From: Antarcticibacterium sp. 1MA-6-2
Lineage (GTDB): Bacteria > Bacteroidota > Bacteroidia > Flavobacteriales > Flavobacteriaceae
Assembly (NCBI RefSeq): GCF_021535135.1
Contig: NZ_CP091036.1
Span: 1,612,001 to 1,676,000 of the forward strand
Reading direction: 5' to 3'
Length of the DNA stretch: 64,000 nt
Position 1 is the stretch's first letter; each line of letters starts with the position of its first letter. Below the pieces are notes generated by a model. It had not been told where the DNA came from. It searched no databases and saw only the letters and a program-made list of their open reading frames with translations. Positions 1 through 9,569 of the stretch are shown piece after piece. Position numbers and translations under genes: made by a program.

Positions 1-3000
1 GTTTCAAGTTCTCAGTCATCGAGTTCAGGGCGATACCTAATTGATCTGCCTCACTTCGAAGCGGCATCTCAATTGAGAAGTTTCCTTCAGCAATGGTATT
101 AGCTGCTTTTACAATTGTCGTGAAACTGTCAACCATCGCATTGATGTTGTTCTTTAGTTCCTGTACCTCTCCTTTTACCTCCACATCAATTTTTCTGGAG
201 AAATCACCCCGGGCAAGGGCGGTTGAAACGCTAGCAATATCCCTTACCTGCGAGGTTAAGTTACTCGCCATCTGGTTTACATTGTCTGTAAGATCTTTCC
301 ACGACCCCGCTACGTTAGGTACTTCGGCCTGCCCACCCAGAATACCTTCTGTTCCCACTTCACGGGCCACGTTAGTTACCTCATCTGCAAAAATGTTTAA
401 GGCATCCACCATGATGTTAATAGTAGTGGAAAGTTCCAGAACTTCTCCTCCTTTTCCCTGTTCTGAAATTTTTTGTGATAAATCTCCGTTTGCAACTGCA
501 GTGGTTACCGAAGCAATCTCCCTTACCTGAGTTGTAAGGTTACTGGCCATTGTATTCACATTATCAGTAAGACCTTTCCAGGTACCTGCGACATTTGGCA
601 CCTTTGCCTGTCCACCCAGCATACCTTCGGTTCCCACTTCGCGTGCTACCCGGGTTACCTCTGCGGCAAAAACGTTCAGCGAGTCCACCATCTGGTTGAT
701 AGTGTCTTTTAGTTCGGCTATTTCTCCTTTTACATCAATGGAAATTTTTTGCGAAAGATCTCCGTTTGCAACCGCAGTTGCCACATTGGCTATTTCCCGT
801 ACCTGGCTGGTAAGGTTACTCGCCATGGTATTTACGTTACCTGTAAGATCCAGCCAGGCTCCTGCCACATTCGGAACTTCTGCCTGGCCTCCCAACATTC
901 CTTCGGTACCCACTTCACGGGCAACACGTGTTACCTCATTGGAAAGGATATTAAGCGAATCCACCATTGTATTAATAATGGTTGAAAGTTCCAATACCTC
1001 TCCTCCCTTTTCTTCTTCGGAAATTTTCTTGGAAAGATCTCCGTTTGCCACCGCTTTGGTTACGGAAGCAATTTCCCTTACCTGCGTCGTAAGATTGGAA
1101 GCCATCGTATTCACATTCTCGGTTAATTCCCACCAGGCACCTCCAACATTGGGAACCTGTGCCTGACCGCCCAGAATTCCTTCAGTACCTACTTCCCGGG
1201 CAACCCTGGTTACCTCATCGGAAAATATGTTGAGGGAGTCCACCATGGTATTAATGGTTTCTTTTAACTCTGCTATTTCACCTTTGGCTTCAATGGCAAT
1301 TTTTTGTGCAAGATCTCCTTTTGCAACTGCAGTTGCTACATTTGCAATTTCCCTTACCTGGGTGGTAAGGTTAGAAGCCATGTAGTTCACATTATCGGTT
1401 AGATCTTTCCAGGTTCCGGCCACATCCGGCACGTCTGCCTGTCCTCCCAGAATTCCTTCGGTTCCCACCTCACGAGCCACACGAGTTACCTCGTCAGAGA
1501 AAATATTCAGGGAATCCACCATCTGGTTAATGGTATCTTTTAATTCTGCTATCTCTCCTTTTACGTCAATAGTAATCTTTTGGGAAAGATCCCCATCTGC
1601 TACAGCGGTAGCTACATTTGCAATTTCCCTTACCTGGGTAGTAAGGTTACTTGCCATGATATTTACGTTATCAGTAAGATCTTTCCAGGTTCCTGCAGCA
1701 CTTGGAACAGTTGCCTGTCCTCCCAGTTTTCCTTCGGTACCTACTTCCCGGGCCACACGAGTTACTTCAGCAGCAAAGAGGGTTAGAGAATCAACCATGC
1801 TATTGATCGTATTGGAAAGAACCAAAACTTCTCCTCCTTTTCCTTCTTCTGTAATTTTCTGAGAAAGATCTCCCTGGGCCACAGCGGTAGTTACCGAGGC
1901 AATTTCCCTCACCTGATTCGTCAGGTTATTTGCCATTGTATTTACATTGTCGGTAAGGTCTTTCCAGGTTCCGGCAACATCCGGTACAGTTGCCTGCCCG
2001 CCCAGTTTACCTTCTGTTCCTACTTCCCGCGCAACCCGTGTTACCTCATCAGAGAAAATATTCAGGGAGTCAACCATCTGGTTAATGGTGTCCTTTAATT
2101 CTGCTATCTCCCCTTTTACATTGATGGAAATTTTCTTTGAAAGGTCACCATTTGCAACTGAAGTTGCCACTCCGGCTATCTCCCGTACCTGTGCTGTAAG
2201 ATTGGAAGCCATAGTATTTACATTGACTGTAAGATCCTTCCAGGTTCCGGCAACATCCGGTACATCGGCCTGACCACCGAGCTTTCCTTCCACCCCCACT
2301 TCCCGAGCCACATTAGTAACTTCTGCAGCAAAGATGTTCAGGGAATCCACCATTCGGTTAATAGTAGTAGAGAGACCAAGAACTTCCCCTCCTTTTCCTT
2401 CTTCTGTAATCTTTCGGGAGAGATCTCCATCTGCAACCGCTGTGGTTACTCGGGCTATTTCCCTTACCTGCTCTGTAAGATTACTTGCCATCTGGTTCAC
2501 ATTGTCTGTAAGATCTTTCCAGGTTCCCGAGACATTAGGTACACTTGCCTGTCCTCCCAGTTTTCCTTCTACTCCCACCTCCCGTGCCACCAGGGTCACC
2601 TGTTCTGCAAAAATGTTCAAACTCCCCAGAGTTCGGTTAATAACATCGGCCATTGCCCTAAAGTCCCCTGTTACCGTAAGACTAAATTTATCTTCCAGTT
2701 TTCCGGCGGCAATACTATTAAGAATGCGACTTACCTCAAGTACAGGTTTTGCAATAGCTTCAATAAGAATGTTGATGTTATCGATCATATCCTTCCATAC
2801 CCCTGTGGAAGCCTTAAACTCTGCCCTGGCATCCAGGTTTCCTTCAATACCTCCTACCCTGGATATCCGCGATACCTCGGTACTAACACCCCCAATCATT
2901 TCCACCATCGAATTGTAAGCTTCCGCGAGATCGGCAAATTTGTCATTTCGTTCCTTTGATAGTCGAACAGAAATATCTCCTTCCCTAAAAGCTTCCAGTG

Positions 3001-3163
3001 CAAAAATCAGCCTGTCTAGCTGCTCATGCACGTATTCGTTATCCTTAAACATTTCACTATGAGGAACTCTTTTTGCTTTTTTAGCAAGGGAGCCTTTCCG
3101 GGGAGTTGTTTTACGAGCAGAAATTTTATTATCGGGTTTAACGGGTGCAGTTGTCTTCGGCAT
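1..3163 (-). CDS. Poly-HAMP sensor histidine kinase, N-terminal part (3' end outside window)
   Basis: The minus strand is open from an ATG at 3163 to the window edge, about 1054 codons without a stop. After a basic N-terminus ([10 protein letters not shown]...) and a first divergent HAMP-like segment, the protein becomes a tandem array of HAMP plus linker units of about 92 residues. The word encoding QVREIA recurs near 245, 520, 797, 1075, 1350, 1628, 1905, 2182 and 2460, so the spacing is about 276 bp. Two unit types alternate: one carries EEGKGGEV before the helix, the other VKGEIAEL. No membrane segment is visible, so the protein looks cytosolic. In Bacteroidota and fungi such arrays precede GAF, histidine kinase and receiver domains; these would lie beyond position 1 and are inferred only. 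The lone receiver gene at 3632 is a possible partner. Confidence 0.88.
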   Translation of the reverse strand, partial: MPKTTAPVKPDNKISARKTTPRKGSLAKKAKRVPHSEMFKDNEYVHEQLDRLIFALEAFREGDISVRLSKERNDKFADLAEAYNSMVEMIGGVSTEVSRISRVGGIEGNLDARAEFKASTGVWKDMIDNINILIEAIAKPVLEVSRILNSIAAGKLEDKFSLTVTGDFRAMADVINRTLGSLNIFAEQVTLVAREVGVEGKLGGQASVPNVSGTWKDLTDNVNQMASNLTEQVREIARVTTAVADGDLSRKITEEGKGGEVLGLSTTINRMVDSLNIFAAEVTNVAREVGVEGKLGGQADVPDVAGTWKDLTVNVNTMASNLTAQVREIAGVATSVANGDLSKKISINVKGEIAELKDTINQMVDSLNIFSDEVTRVAREVGTEGKLGGQATVPDVAGTWKDLTDNVNTMANNLTNQVREIASVTTAVAQGDLSQKITEEGKGGEVLVLSNTINSMVDSLTLFAAEVTRVAREVGTEGKLGGQATVPSAAGTWKDLTDNVNIMASNLTTQVREIANVATAVADGDLSQKITIDVKGEIAELKDTINQMVDSLNIFSDEVTRVAREVGTEGILGGQADVPDVAGTWKDLTDNVNYMASNLTTQVREIANVATAVAKGDLAQKIAIEAKGEIAELKETINTMVDSLNIFSDEVTRVAREVGTEGILGGQAQVPNVGGAWWELTENVNTMASNLTTQVREIASVTKAVANGDLSKKISEEEKGGEVLELSTIINTMVDSLNILSNEVTRVAREVGTEGMLGGQAEVPNVAGAWLDLTGNVNTMASNLTSQVREIANVATAVANGDLSQKISIDVKGEIAELKDTINQMVDSLNVFAAEVTRVAREVGTEGMLGGQAKVPNVAGTWKGLTDNVNTMASNLTTQVREIASVTTAVANGDLSQKISEQGKGGEVLELSTTINIMVDALNIFADEVTNVAREVGTEGILGGQAEVPNVAGSWKDLTDNVNQMASNLTSQVRDIASVSTALARGDFSRKIDVEVKGEVQELKNNINAMVDSFTTIVKAANTIAEGNFSIEMPLRSEADQLGIALNSMTENLK

Positions 3164-3631
3164 TTCTCTATGGGGGTTTAATACAATTAGTATTTAAGAA
3201 AAAGGTCAATAATTATTACAAATCAACGAATGGTAAAAAAAACACTTTAAATCTAAAAAATATGTGAAATTAATGTGAAAAAAGAAAAAATCATTAAGAT
3301 TTGATTTGGGCCAGAGAAGTCTAGGACTAGATTGGCCTAATTAAACAACTGTTAAAACCATTCTCTTCTTTTTTCCTGAAAGTTTAAGTAAAGATTATGT
3401 TTAGTAAGATTAAGTAAGCTTGTGGTTTATAGTTTTATTCCTATTTTTGGCAGCAGCAAAGTTCTTCATTTACTAATTTCAAGTGATTTAATAGTAGTGT
3501 GATTTTTTGCACCTGACTTAAAATTAATAAACTGAGATACTAATGTTGAAAATCGGATTTATATGTTCCATTTAATAGAGGGTCTGCTATCAGGTTTTGA
3601 CCTCCTGTATTAAAATTTGATAAAAGGCTAA
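3164..3631. other. Intergenic region between kinase and receiver gene
   Basis: This AT-rich divergent spacer of about 470 bases must hold the promoters of the poly-HAMP kinase (leftward) and the receiver gene (rightward). I see no convincing coding sequence or RNA. A short inverted repeat, TCTAG-GA-CTAGA, lies near 3320. No clear TAnnTTTG promoter box could be fixed. Confidence 0.4.
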
Positions 3632-4009
3632 ATGAAGAAAATTTTATTAGTAGAGGACGATGAATTTTTGGGAATAATTCTTAGTGACCATCTCCAAATG
3701 AATGGATTCAAAGTAAACCTGTTAAGATTACCTGCAAAGGCGGTCGAAAATCTACAGAATGATTCCTTTGATCTGGTTATAATGGATAAGAGATTAAACG
3801 GTCTTGATGGAACTTTAATTTGTGCAGCAATTAGAAATACAGATAATATTTCAGACATACCTATTATGATGATGTCTGGGGAAGATGGGGCCAAAGAGGA
3901 TTGCCTTGCCGCCGGAGCCAATCATTTTCTACCCAAACCTTTTGACGTGGAAAGTCTTTTAAAAGGTATTGATGCTACTATAAAAAAAGCAAAGGAACAT
4001 CAGGAATAA
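3632..4009 (+). CDS. Single-domain response regulator (CheY-like receiver)
   Basis: This 125-residue protein is one receiver domain with no output domain. The acidic pair is at D9-D10 in LLVEDDE, the predicted phospho-acceptor is D52 in LVIMDKRL, the switch Ser is S82 in MMMSGE and the invariant Lys is K102 in LPKPF. It would take phosphate from a sensor kinase and act by protein contact or as a phosphorelay intermediate. It is divergent from the poly-HAMP kinase, a plausible but unproven partner. Length and motifs are normal for the family. Confidence 0.93.
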   Translation: MKKILLVEDDEFLGIILSDHLQMNGFKVNLLRLPAKAVENLQNDSFDLVIMDKRLNGLDGTLICAAIRNTDNISDIPIMMMSGEDGAKEDCLAAGANHFLPKPFDVESLLKGIDATIKKAKEHQE

Positions 4010-4062
4010 ATACCTAAAACAACGGAAATAATATTTCTTGAACTGAATCTTTCTTTTCTGTT

Positions 4063-4203
4063 TTAAAACAGAAACTGAAAATCTGAAATTATTCCTGCTA
4101 TGAATAATATTAGGATGCACAAGCAAAGGATCAGCCACATTTTAAAGACAAAAGCTGCCTTTCTCTGTACCTCTACAGAAAATTCTTTTAGTTCCTCCTG
4201 AAT
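4063..4203 (-). pseudogene. In-frame membrane tail downstream of the small winged-helix gene
   Basis: Immediately after the TAA at 4204-4206, the same reading frame runs 46 codons (IQEELKEF..., ending ISDFQFLF) to a TAA at 4063. It contains a strongly hydrophobic stretch starting MWLILCLCILILF. The paralogous protein at 11255-11590 has such a C-terminal membrane helix joined to the same N-terminal domain. The tail may therefore be the natural C-terminus cut off by a nonsense change or sequence error, or a separately translated small membrane protein. The break does not look like the RCCGGY-type breaks seen elsewhere in the window. Confidence 0.5.
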
Positions 4204-4404
4204 TTATAACCTTGATAATACTTTATCAATTCCAATTAAACTTGCTTCTCTCCCTTTGTGGGTTACCACCAGTTTATCACCAACCAAATCTATAAACTCA
4301 TATTTTAGAAGTTCATTAAGTATTTGAACCAGGGAATCTTCAGCCAGAATTGAAACTGCATCCCCTTTTTCTATTCTTTTTATAATTTTTTCTATTGATG
4401 TCAT
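4204..4404 (-). CDS. Small putative winged-helix protein, paralogue of the 11255-11590 gene
   Basis: I do not recognise a named family. The 66 residues align along their whole length with the N-terminal half of the protein at 11255-11590: both start with a -IxKxIEEG/KG- helix, continue through an NEL(L/M)K block and a GDKL/DEKV turn, then THKG/TEKG and a GIDK/GVDK segment. The pattern of helices followed by a beta hairpin resembles a small winged helix. The paralogue continues into a C-terminal membrane helix. Here a TAA at 4204-4206 stops the frame, and the same frame then continues with a similar tail (see next entry). Confidence 0.6.
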   Translation of the reverse strand: MTSIEKIIKRIEKGDAVSILAEDSLVQILNELLKYEFIDLVGDKLVVTHKGREASLIGIDKVLSRL

Positions 4405-4513
4405 TGTTTCCTATTCCAGATAGTAAAATAACAGCAGCTACAGCAGTTAATTTATGATACACATCATACTGCTAATATTTATTCATAGATTTAGTTTTCA
4501 AATAGATGAGCAT

Positions 4514-5044
4514 ATGGAATGGATATTTGACAAAAGTGATCCCCTTTTAGAAACAGTACTGGGAAGTATTTTATTATTCCTGGTTATTATCCTGTTGACG
4601 AGAATTATAGGCCTGAGATCATTTGCAAAATTTACCGTTTACGATTTTGCTTTCACCATTGCTGTTGGTAGTATTATAGCCTCTACACTAACTTCCAGTA
4701 CATCTATTGTTCATGGCTCTGTAGCAATAGCGAGTCTTCTTTTCCTGGCTTTCTTATTTTCAATATTGCAAAAAAGATTCCCTGCTTTAAGTTCGGCCAT
4801 TTCAAATAAACCGCTGATGTTGATGAAGGGAGAGCATATAATTGAAGAAAATTTAAGGTATGCAAGAATTGAGAGATCCCAGCTAATCGCCAAGTTAAGG
4901 GAAGCTAATATCATTCATGTAAACCAGGTACTTGCTGTCGTTCTGGAATCTACGGGAGATATTTCAGTTTTGTACAAGTCTGAAAATACAGGAGATCAAA
5001 CTGTTGACAGCATAATTTTGGAAGGGATACGGGAAAAACCCTAA
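4514..5044 (+). CDS. DUF421 (YetF/YcaP-like) membrane protein
   Basis: Residues from MEWIFDKSD onward match the DUF421 plan: three hydrophobic N-terminal segments including LLFLVIILLTRIIG and the conserved R-S-x-A-K-x-T-x-x-D-F-A-x-x-I-A-x-G block, then a soluble C-terminal domain with LMxxGxIxEENLRxARI and L...LRxANI. I chose the ATG at 4514 rather than the in-frame one at 4454, because the extra 20 residues are not typical. Members are inner-membrane proteins of unknown biochemical role, often linked to stress or sporulation. No obvious operon partner. Confidence 0.9.
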   Translation: MEWIFDKSDPLLETVLGSILLFLVIILLTRIIGLRSFAKFTVYDFAFTIAVGSIIASTLTSSTSIVHGSVAIASLLFLAFLFSILQKRFPALSSAISNKPLMLMKGEHIIEENLRYARIERSQLIAKLREANIIHVNQVLAVVLESTGDISVLYKSENTGDQTVDSIILEGIREKP

Positions 5045-5129
5045 TATCATAATTCAAATTTGTTAGAATCTGCAGGAATGTACAATCTCTCTTTTCAATA
5101 ACAACTCCAAATTTTTCTGAGACCACTAC

Positions 5130-6132
5130 TTATTCAGATAACACAAATTCAGCCAATACAGGAAAGTGATCTGAGCCAAAATCAGGCAGTCGCTCCAGGT
5201 TTAGCAATGAAAACTCACTAAGTTACAAAAAAATGATCTAAAGGCCAGCGAAGAAAACTGGAATTGGCATCGAAAGTATTGTATAATCCCCTGCCAATAC
5301 GCACATTTTTAAGGGCTCCTGTTCCCTCAAATAATCGGGAAGTATGTGACCAGGAAACGTCATTAAAATCTCCTGCCACTACAACAGGAAGTTTTTGATT
5401 TACTACCATTTCCCCCACTTTTAAAAGTGCCACCTCCTTTTCCCCCTGATTATCCGGATATTTTCCGGAAGGTACTGGTGCCACAGGATGAACTCCAAAA
5501 AAAGAAAAACTCTCTCCCGACTTTAATAGGACTTCAGCATAAAATGAAGGTACATTATCCTTGTTTAAAAACATGACTTCCTGATTCTTCAAAGGATATT
5601 TTGAATAGAGAGCCATTCCGTAGGCATTATCCAGAGGAAGTATCATCGTATAAGGGAACTCATTTTTAAAAACCTGAAGTTGCTCAACCCACCACTTATT
5701 TACTTCCATGGCCAGCACCATGTCAGGATTTGCTTCTCTTACTATGTCTATATATTTTTCAGAATTTCTATTGGTGATCAAAACATTGGCAATTAGAATT
5801 CCTACACTTCTGCCTTTATTTGAAGCTCCATTTCCTGCATCAGGAACGGTTTTACTTCCTATGTAGTAAGGCAGGATTACTTTTCCCTGGATAAAAATAG
5901 AGGCCAAAAGACCCAAAACCAGGAAGGCTGAAGAAAATTTCCATTTCTTATTTATAATTAAAAAAAGAATAAGAAAAATGACTGCAAACAGTAAATACTG
6001 TAGCCGCGGAAAGTCCAAAATTTTAAAATACCAGAATTTTAAATCGTGAATGAGGGAAAGAAGACTAAGTATTACGATGCAGGTACTTAAACCGATAAGC
6101 AGGTAAAGCAGAATAGAATTTGGCCGTTTCAT
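5130..6132 (-). CDS. Membrane-anchored endonuclease/exonuclease/phosphatase family protein (frame broken near 5217-5223)
   Basis: The N-terminal 85 residues hold three hydrophobic helices. The rest is an endonuclease/exonuclease/phosphatase-fold domain, with the NVLITNRN, EVNKWW, GVHPVAP, AGDFND and LRWPLDHFF blocks that build the metal and phosphate site. Substrate is unknown; members of this membrane-anchored subgroup presumably face the periplasm. The frame ends at TAG in ACTTAGT (+ strand ACTAAGT, 5217-5223). One base out of phase it continues as SEFSLLNLERLPDFG, then SDHFPV and a stop at 5130, supplying the expected catalytic SDH motif. Repair of the site to ACCGGT restores about 333 residues, so the break is probably an RCCGGY mis-read. 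Confidence 0.87.
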
Positions 6133-6253
6133 AAAGGATTGGTGTGTTCGGAAACTCTAAGGCTTAACCCTTAAACTATTATTAATTTTTTTTGTACATC
6201 TAAGGAAAAAAGGTAATTTAAGAAAAACCATTCATTAAAATAATACTTTAAAT

Positions 6254-6805
6254 ATGATAAATCCACAATTTAAATTAACAGTAAAATTTATACCCTTGAT
6301 CCTTATATTTATCTTTTCCGCCTGTAAAGACAATGAGGTTCGCCCTGTACCAGATATAGAAGAAGAATACATTGAGGAGGTTGCAGAGCCGGAAGGAAAG
6401 GATATTATGCAAACCTTGAAAAGTGAAGCTGAATTAAGTAATTTTGCAATGCTTATGGAAGCTGAAGAATTGCCTTTCTATATGACGGACGAGCAGTTAT
6501 TCACCGTTTTTGCACCTGATAATAACGCATTTCCTGCTGATGAAAAAATGGGAGAGCCAGATTTGCTTTCTAATTACTTTGTAAAAACTTCTTATACACC
6601 CGAAGAACTTTTACAAATTGCAGTTACAGACTCCTCCTCAAATTCCTTCATTAATTCGCTTAGTGGTGAAAAAATATATTTAAAAAGGGAGGGTGAAACC
6701 TTGCAAATTAAAGGCAGTTCTGGGAAGGAGGCTAAAATTACTAGAAGCATCCAGGCCTCCAACGGAATTATTCATATTATTGATAATTCCTTATGGCCAA
6801 TTTAA
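6254..6805 (+). CDS. Fasciclin-domain lipoprotein
   Basis: This 183-residue protein has a lipoprotein signal peptide ending in the lipobox FSAC (Cys about residue 24), an acidic linker, and one fasciclin (FAS1) domain from about residue 50. FAS1 marks are FTVFAPDNNAF (H1-like box) and the closing ASNGIIHIIDNSLWP. Such proteins are anchored in the outer membrane or periplasm and mediate adhesion; the ligand is unknown. It is a single gene with its own upstream spacer. The domain is slightly short but complete. Confidence 0.88.
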   Translation: MINPQFKLTVKFIPLILIFIFSACKDNEVRPVPDIEEEYIEEVAEPEGKDIMQTLKSEAELSNFAMLMEAEELPFYMTDEQLFTVFAPDNNAFPADEKMGEPDLLSNYFVKTSYTPEELLQIAVTDSSSNSFINSLSGEKIYLKREGETLQIKGSSGKEAKITRSIQASNGIIHIIDNSLWPI

Positions 6806-6929
6806 TTCATAGCTCCGAAAGACGGTATAATTACATTACCGGGGTTGTTAGGGATAACAAATTATTACATCCTGAAGATCCTAATACATTCCCCCCAGTC
6901 CTGGGCACAACCTATTAATGAGAACTTAC

Positions 6930-7508
6930 TCACCTTACGCCTGGTCTCATTTTCAGGTTCTCGTTACAACATTTGATGATTTCTGAAATTCGCTTCTCCC
7001 GGGTTGTAGTTCTTTTGGCAGAATTTAACCAGTACAGATAATTTTTTCTGTAAGAGCGGCTAAAGGCTGAATAATTTTTAAATGCAACAGGATGGGTTTC
7101 AAAAGCAGCCAGTAAATCTTCAGGAATGACCAAATCTTCAACATCATCAAGTGCAATCCAGGAGCCGTCTTTCTTTGCTGCTTCTATTTTATAAAGTCCG
7201 CTTTCGTGCATCAGGTCCAAATCAATCAACTCCTGAACATGAACCTTGTTTACCTTACTCCAAACACTTTTAGGTTTTCTTGGAGTAAATAATTGTTTCC
7301 TCTTCTCGTCATCTATTCGTTTCGCAGTAGAATCAATCCATCCATAGCAAAGAGCTACTCTCACAGCTTCTTCCCATCGCATAGAGGCTTTAACAGAACT
7401 TACCCGGTAAAGGATAAGGTAAACTCCTTTTGAAGTTGCGTGATTTTCCTGTAGCCATTCCCTCCATTCATTATCTGTTTCAAAATAAAGCTCGGGTTTT
7501 GGAGTCAT
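6930..7508 (-). CDS. YdeI/OmpD-associated family protein
   Basis: The 192-residue protein shows the family signature: WREWLQENHATSKGVYLI at the N-terminus, then RWEEAVRVALCYGWIDS, FTPRKPKSVWS and the basic C-terminus with FSRSYRKNYLYWLNSAKRTTTREKRI. Bacteroidota members are stand-alone cytosolic proteins of unknown activity; YdeI homologues have been tied to peptide resistance in Bacillus. It is read in the same direction as the DUF4256 gene upstream with a gap of about 20 bases, so they may be cotranscribed. Confidence 0.9.
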   Translation of the reverse strand: MTPKPELYFETDNEWREWLQENHATSKGVYLILYRVSSVKASMRWEEAVRVALCYGWIDSTAKRIDDEKRKQLFTPRKPKSVWSKVNKVHVQELIDLDLMHESGLYKIEAAKKDGSWIALDDVEDLVIPEDLLAAFETHPVAFKNYSAFSRSYRKNYLYWLNSAKRTTTREKRISEIIKCCNENLKMRPGVR

Positions 7509-7527
7509 TTATAAAGGAATAATGTCA

Positions 7528-8088
7528 TTAAATTTTTAAAGATCCGCGAAATCCCCGGCTGGCGTAATAAGATTGTGCTCCATTGTGGTAAAGAAAAACC
7601 TGGTCATAACGACGATCGCAGAAAACGGCACCACCCAGCTCTCTGATTTTTGCAGGAGTTTTCACCCAGCTGGAAGTTTTCAAATCAAATTCGCCCAGTT
7701 TTTGCAGTTCCCGATACTCTTCCTCGGTTAAAATCTCTATTCCCATAAAAGCAGCCATATCCACTGCACTATTTTTCGGCTTGTGTTCCTTCCGGGATTC
7801 TAAAGCTTCGCGGTCGTAACAAAAACTTCTTCGGCCCTTTGGACTTTCAGCCGAGCAATCGTAAAAAATATATTCCCCGGTCTTCTTATCCTGCCCAACG
7901 ACATCGGGCTCTCCTCCGGTGTTTTCCATCTCGTAAAGAGAATTAAGTTTATCAGACTTCGCTTTTAACCTTTCTTCTACTTCCTCCCATTTTTGCGATT
8001 TATGCTTAGCCTTTGTTCTTCCCGAAGCGAGCTTTTAAGGTTTGCAAAAGTTCTTCCTGTTCTTCTAACGATAAATTCTTTTTTGCAT
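7528..8088 (-). CDS. DUF4256 family protein (frame broken at 8004-8010)
   Basis: The ATG at 8088 starts MNAKKNLSLEEQEELLQTL, then ARFGKNKG, a TAA at the break, and in the next phase HKSQKWEEVEERLKAK, followed by the highly conserved DUF4256 core (GGEPDVVG, EYIFYDCSAESPKGRRS, CYDREALESRKEHKP, GGAVFCDRRYDQVF, YYASRGFRGSL). The function of the family is unknown. Other members have R-H-K at the break as I recall them. Restoring GCCGGC in place of GCTTAGC (+ strand 8004-8010) gives G-R-H-K and a normal length of about 186 residues. Probably one functional gene. Confidence 0.88.
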
Positions 8089-8219
8089 TCATATGCGTGA
8101 ACTGAGAGTAATTAATATTGAAAGTTAAAAAAATTTTTGAATTTTCTTTAAAAATGGAAAACTCCTATAAACAGGAAAACAAATCTCTTTTATAAGAAAG
8201 TAAATTCTATTCTTTATGC

Positions 8220-8639
8220 CTACTCCTTCCCTACTTTAGACAGAATCAGGTGAGTTGTTGGCTCGCCAAAATTGATCAGCTTATCGATAAACTGCTGCAA
8301 ATGCAATTGATCCTTAAGGGCTACTCTCATATGTATATTATGCTGCCCTGTAATCCTGAAGGCCTCTTTTACTTCGGGATAAGAATTTATTTCAGAAAGA
8401 GCAGTTTTAAACTTCCCGCTAAAGATCTTAAGCATTATAAAAACCTCCAGGCTATTTCCCAACATTGACTGGTTTAGGCTTAGGGTGTATGCTTTAATCA
8501 CTCCGCTGTCTTCCAGTTTCTTTACGCGTTCTCTTACTGAAGACGGAGATAAAAAGATTTTTTTACCGATTTCAGCATAAGGCAATCGGGAGTTAAGTTT
8601 TAAGATATTAATAATCTTGCGATCGATCTCATCTACCAT
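8220..8639 (-). CDS. Lrp/AsnC family transcriptional regulator
   Basis: The 139-residue protein has the N-terminal AsnC helix-turn-helix (DEIDRKIINILKLNSR, YAEIGKKIFLSPSSVRERVKKLEDSGVI) and a C-terminal RAM ligand domain including EVKEAFRITGQHNIHMRVAL. Such proteins sense amino acids and regulate neighbouring genes. It is divergent from the TauE/SafE permease gene at 8764 with a spacer of about 125 bases, so the permease is a natural candidate target. It is complete and normal in length. Confidence 0.94.
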   Translation of the reverse strand: MVDEIDRKIINILKLNSRLPYAEIGKKIFLSPSSVRERVKKLEDSGVIKAYTLSLNQSMLGNSLEVFIMLKIFSGKFKTALSEINSYPEVKEAFRITGQHNIHMRVALKDQLHLQQFIDKLINFGEPTTHLILSKVGKE

Positions 8640-8733
8640 TCTTTCAATTGTTAGAGAACTAAAAATACAAATTTTTGACTGAAAAAAGGATTTTTCCCCA
8701 TTGAATCCACTTTAAGGAAATCCTGATATCACT

Positions 8734-8741
8734 TAATTTTG
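8734..8741 (+). promoter_or_regulatory. Possible Bacteroidota -7 box upstream of the permease gene
   Basis: TAATTTTG fits the TAnnTTTG -7 consensus and lies 23 bases before the GTG start at 8764. No TTTG -33 box is at the usual distance; the nearest TTG, at 8701-8703, is too far. The call rests on the -7 element alone. Confidence 0.35.
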
Positions 8742-8763
8742 CAACCTGAAAAACTCTTCTCTA

Positions 8764-9481
8764 GTGGATATATTTTTACTTGTAATACTGGCTATTGCGA
8801 TTTTTTGTGGCTTCTTTGTTCAAACCCTGGTTGGATTCGCAGGTTCGTTAGTTGCTTTGCCAATACTTCTAATTGCTTTAAAATTACCAGATGCAATTGC
8901 TTATATATCAATATTCTATCTCTTTTCCAGTTCCTTTATGGTATTTAAAGAATGGAAAAACATAGACAGGGATACCATTCTTCGGTTAAGCCTGGCATCA
9001 GTTATTGGGGTTGTTCTTGGAATCATAGTTCTTAGTTACACCAAACCCATAGTTTTACAAAAAGGTCTTGGGATCTTCATTCTGCTCTATGTAGCATATG
9101 TTTTATTTGGCAAAAATGAACTTATCCTGGGACGGAAAACAAATTTAGCGTTTGGAGTTCTTGGTGGGTTCTTTGCCGGGGTCTTCTCAACAGGGGGCCC
9201 TCTTTACGTTATAAGCGTAAAAAACACTGTTCAGGAAGCCAGAACTTTTAGAGCAACTATGATAGGAGTATTGGCCCTGGTGACTTTGGTTCGTGTCTTA
9301 AGCATTAAGCATCAGTGGTATTCTTAATCTTCAGCATGTGAAAATGAGTTTGATGATATTGCCTGTTTTCATTCTTGCACAATTCCTGGGAGTAAAGCTT
9401 TTTCCCAAGATCAATAAAGCCCAGTTTAGAAACATCCTGTTAATCCTGCTCTCCTTATCGGGTGTGTCCCTGATCCTGTAA
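8764..9481 (+). CDS. TauE/SafE family permease (frame broken near 9304-9310)
   Basis: GTG start at 8764 (MDIFLLVILAIAIF). The protein has many hydrophobic helices and the family landmarks FVQTLVGFAGSLVALPIL near the N-terminus and GGFFAGVFSTGGPLYV midway, typical of TauE/SafE anion (sulfite/sulfonate or organic acid) exporters of the inner membrane. The first frame stops at 9327. Another phase carries the missing C-terminal helices (NLQHVKMSLMILPVF, AQFLGVKLFPKINKAQFRN) to a stop at 9481, giving about 238 residues. The likely break is ATTAAGC (9304-9310), restorable to ACCGGC. Divergent from the Lrp-type regulator. Confidence 0.85.
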
Positions 9482-9569
9482 AACATAATAATTTTCAAAC
9501 TTTTACTGCAGTAGTGATTTCCTGTTCCTAATATTCCTTCCTTTTTCTGAAAGACCTGCAGCAAATTTT

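Noticed and set aside
1..3163. Series of plus-strand genes of 60-195 codons
   Set aside because: They repeat the same residues at 276-base spacing and are antisense images of the poly-HAMP coding strand, which is open without interruption.
4454..4513. Longer start for the DUF421 protein
   Set aside because: The added 20 residues are not part of the family; MEWIF at 4514 is the natural start.
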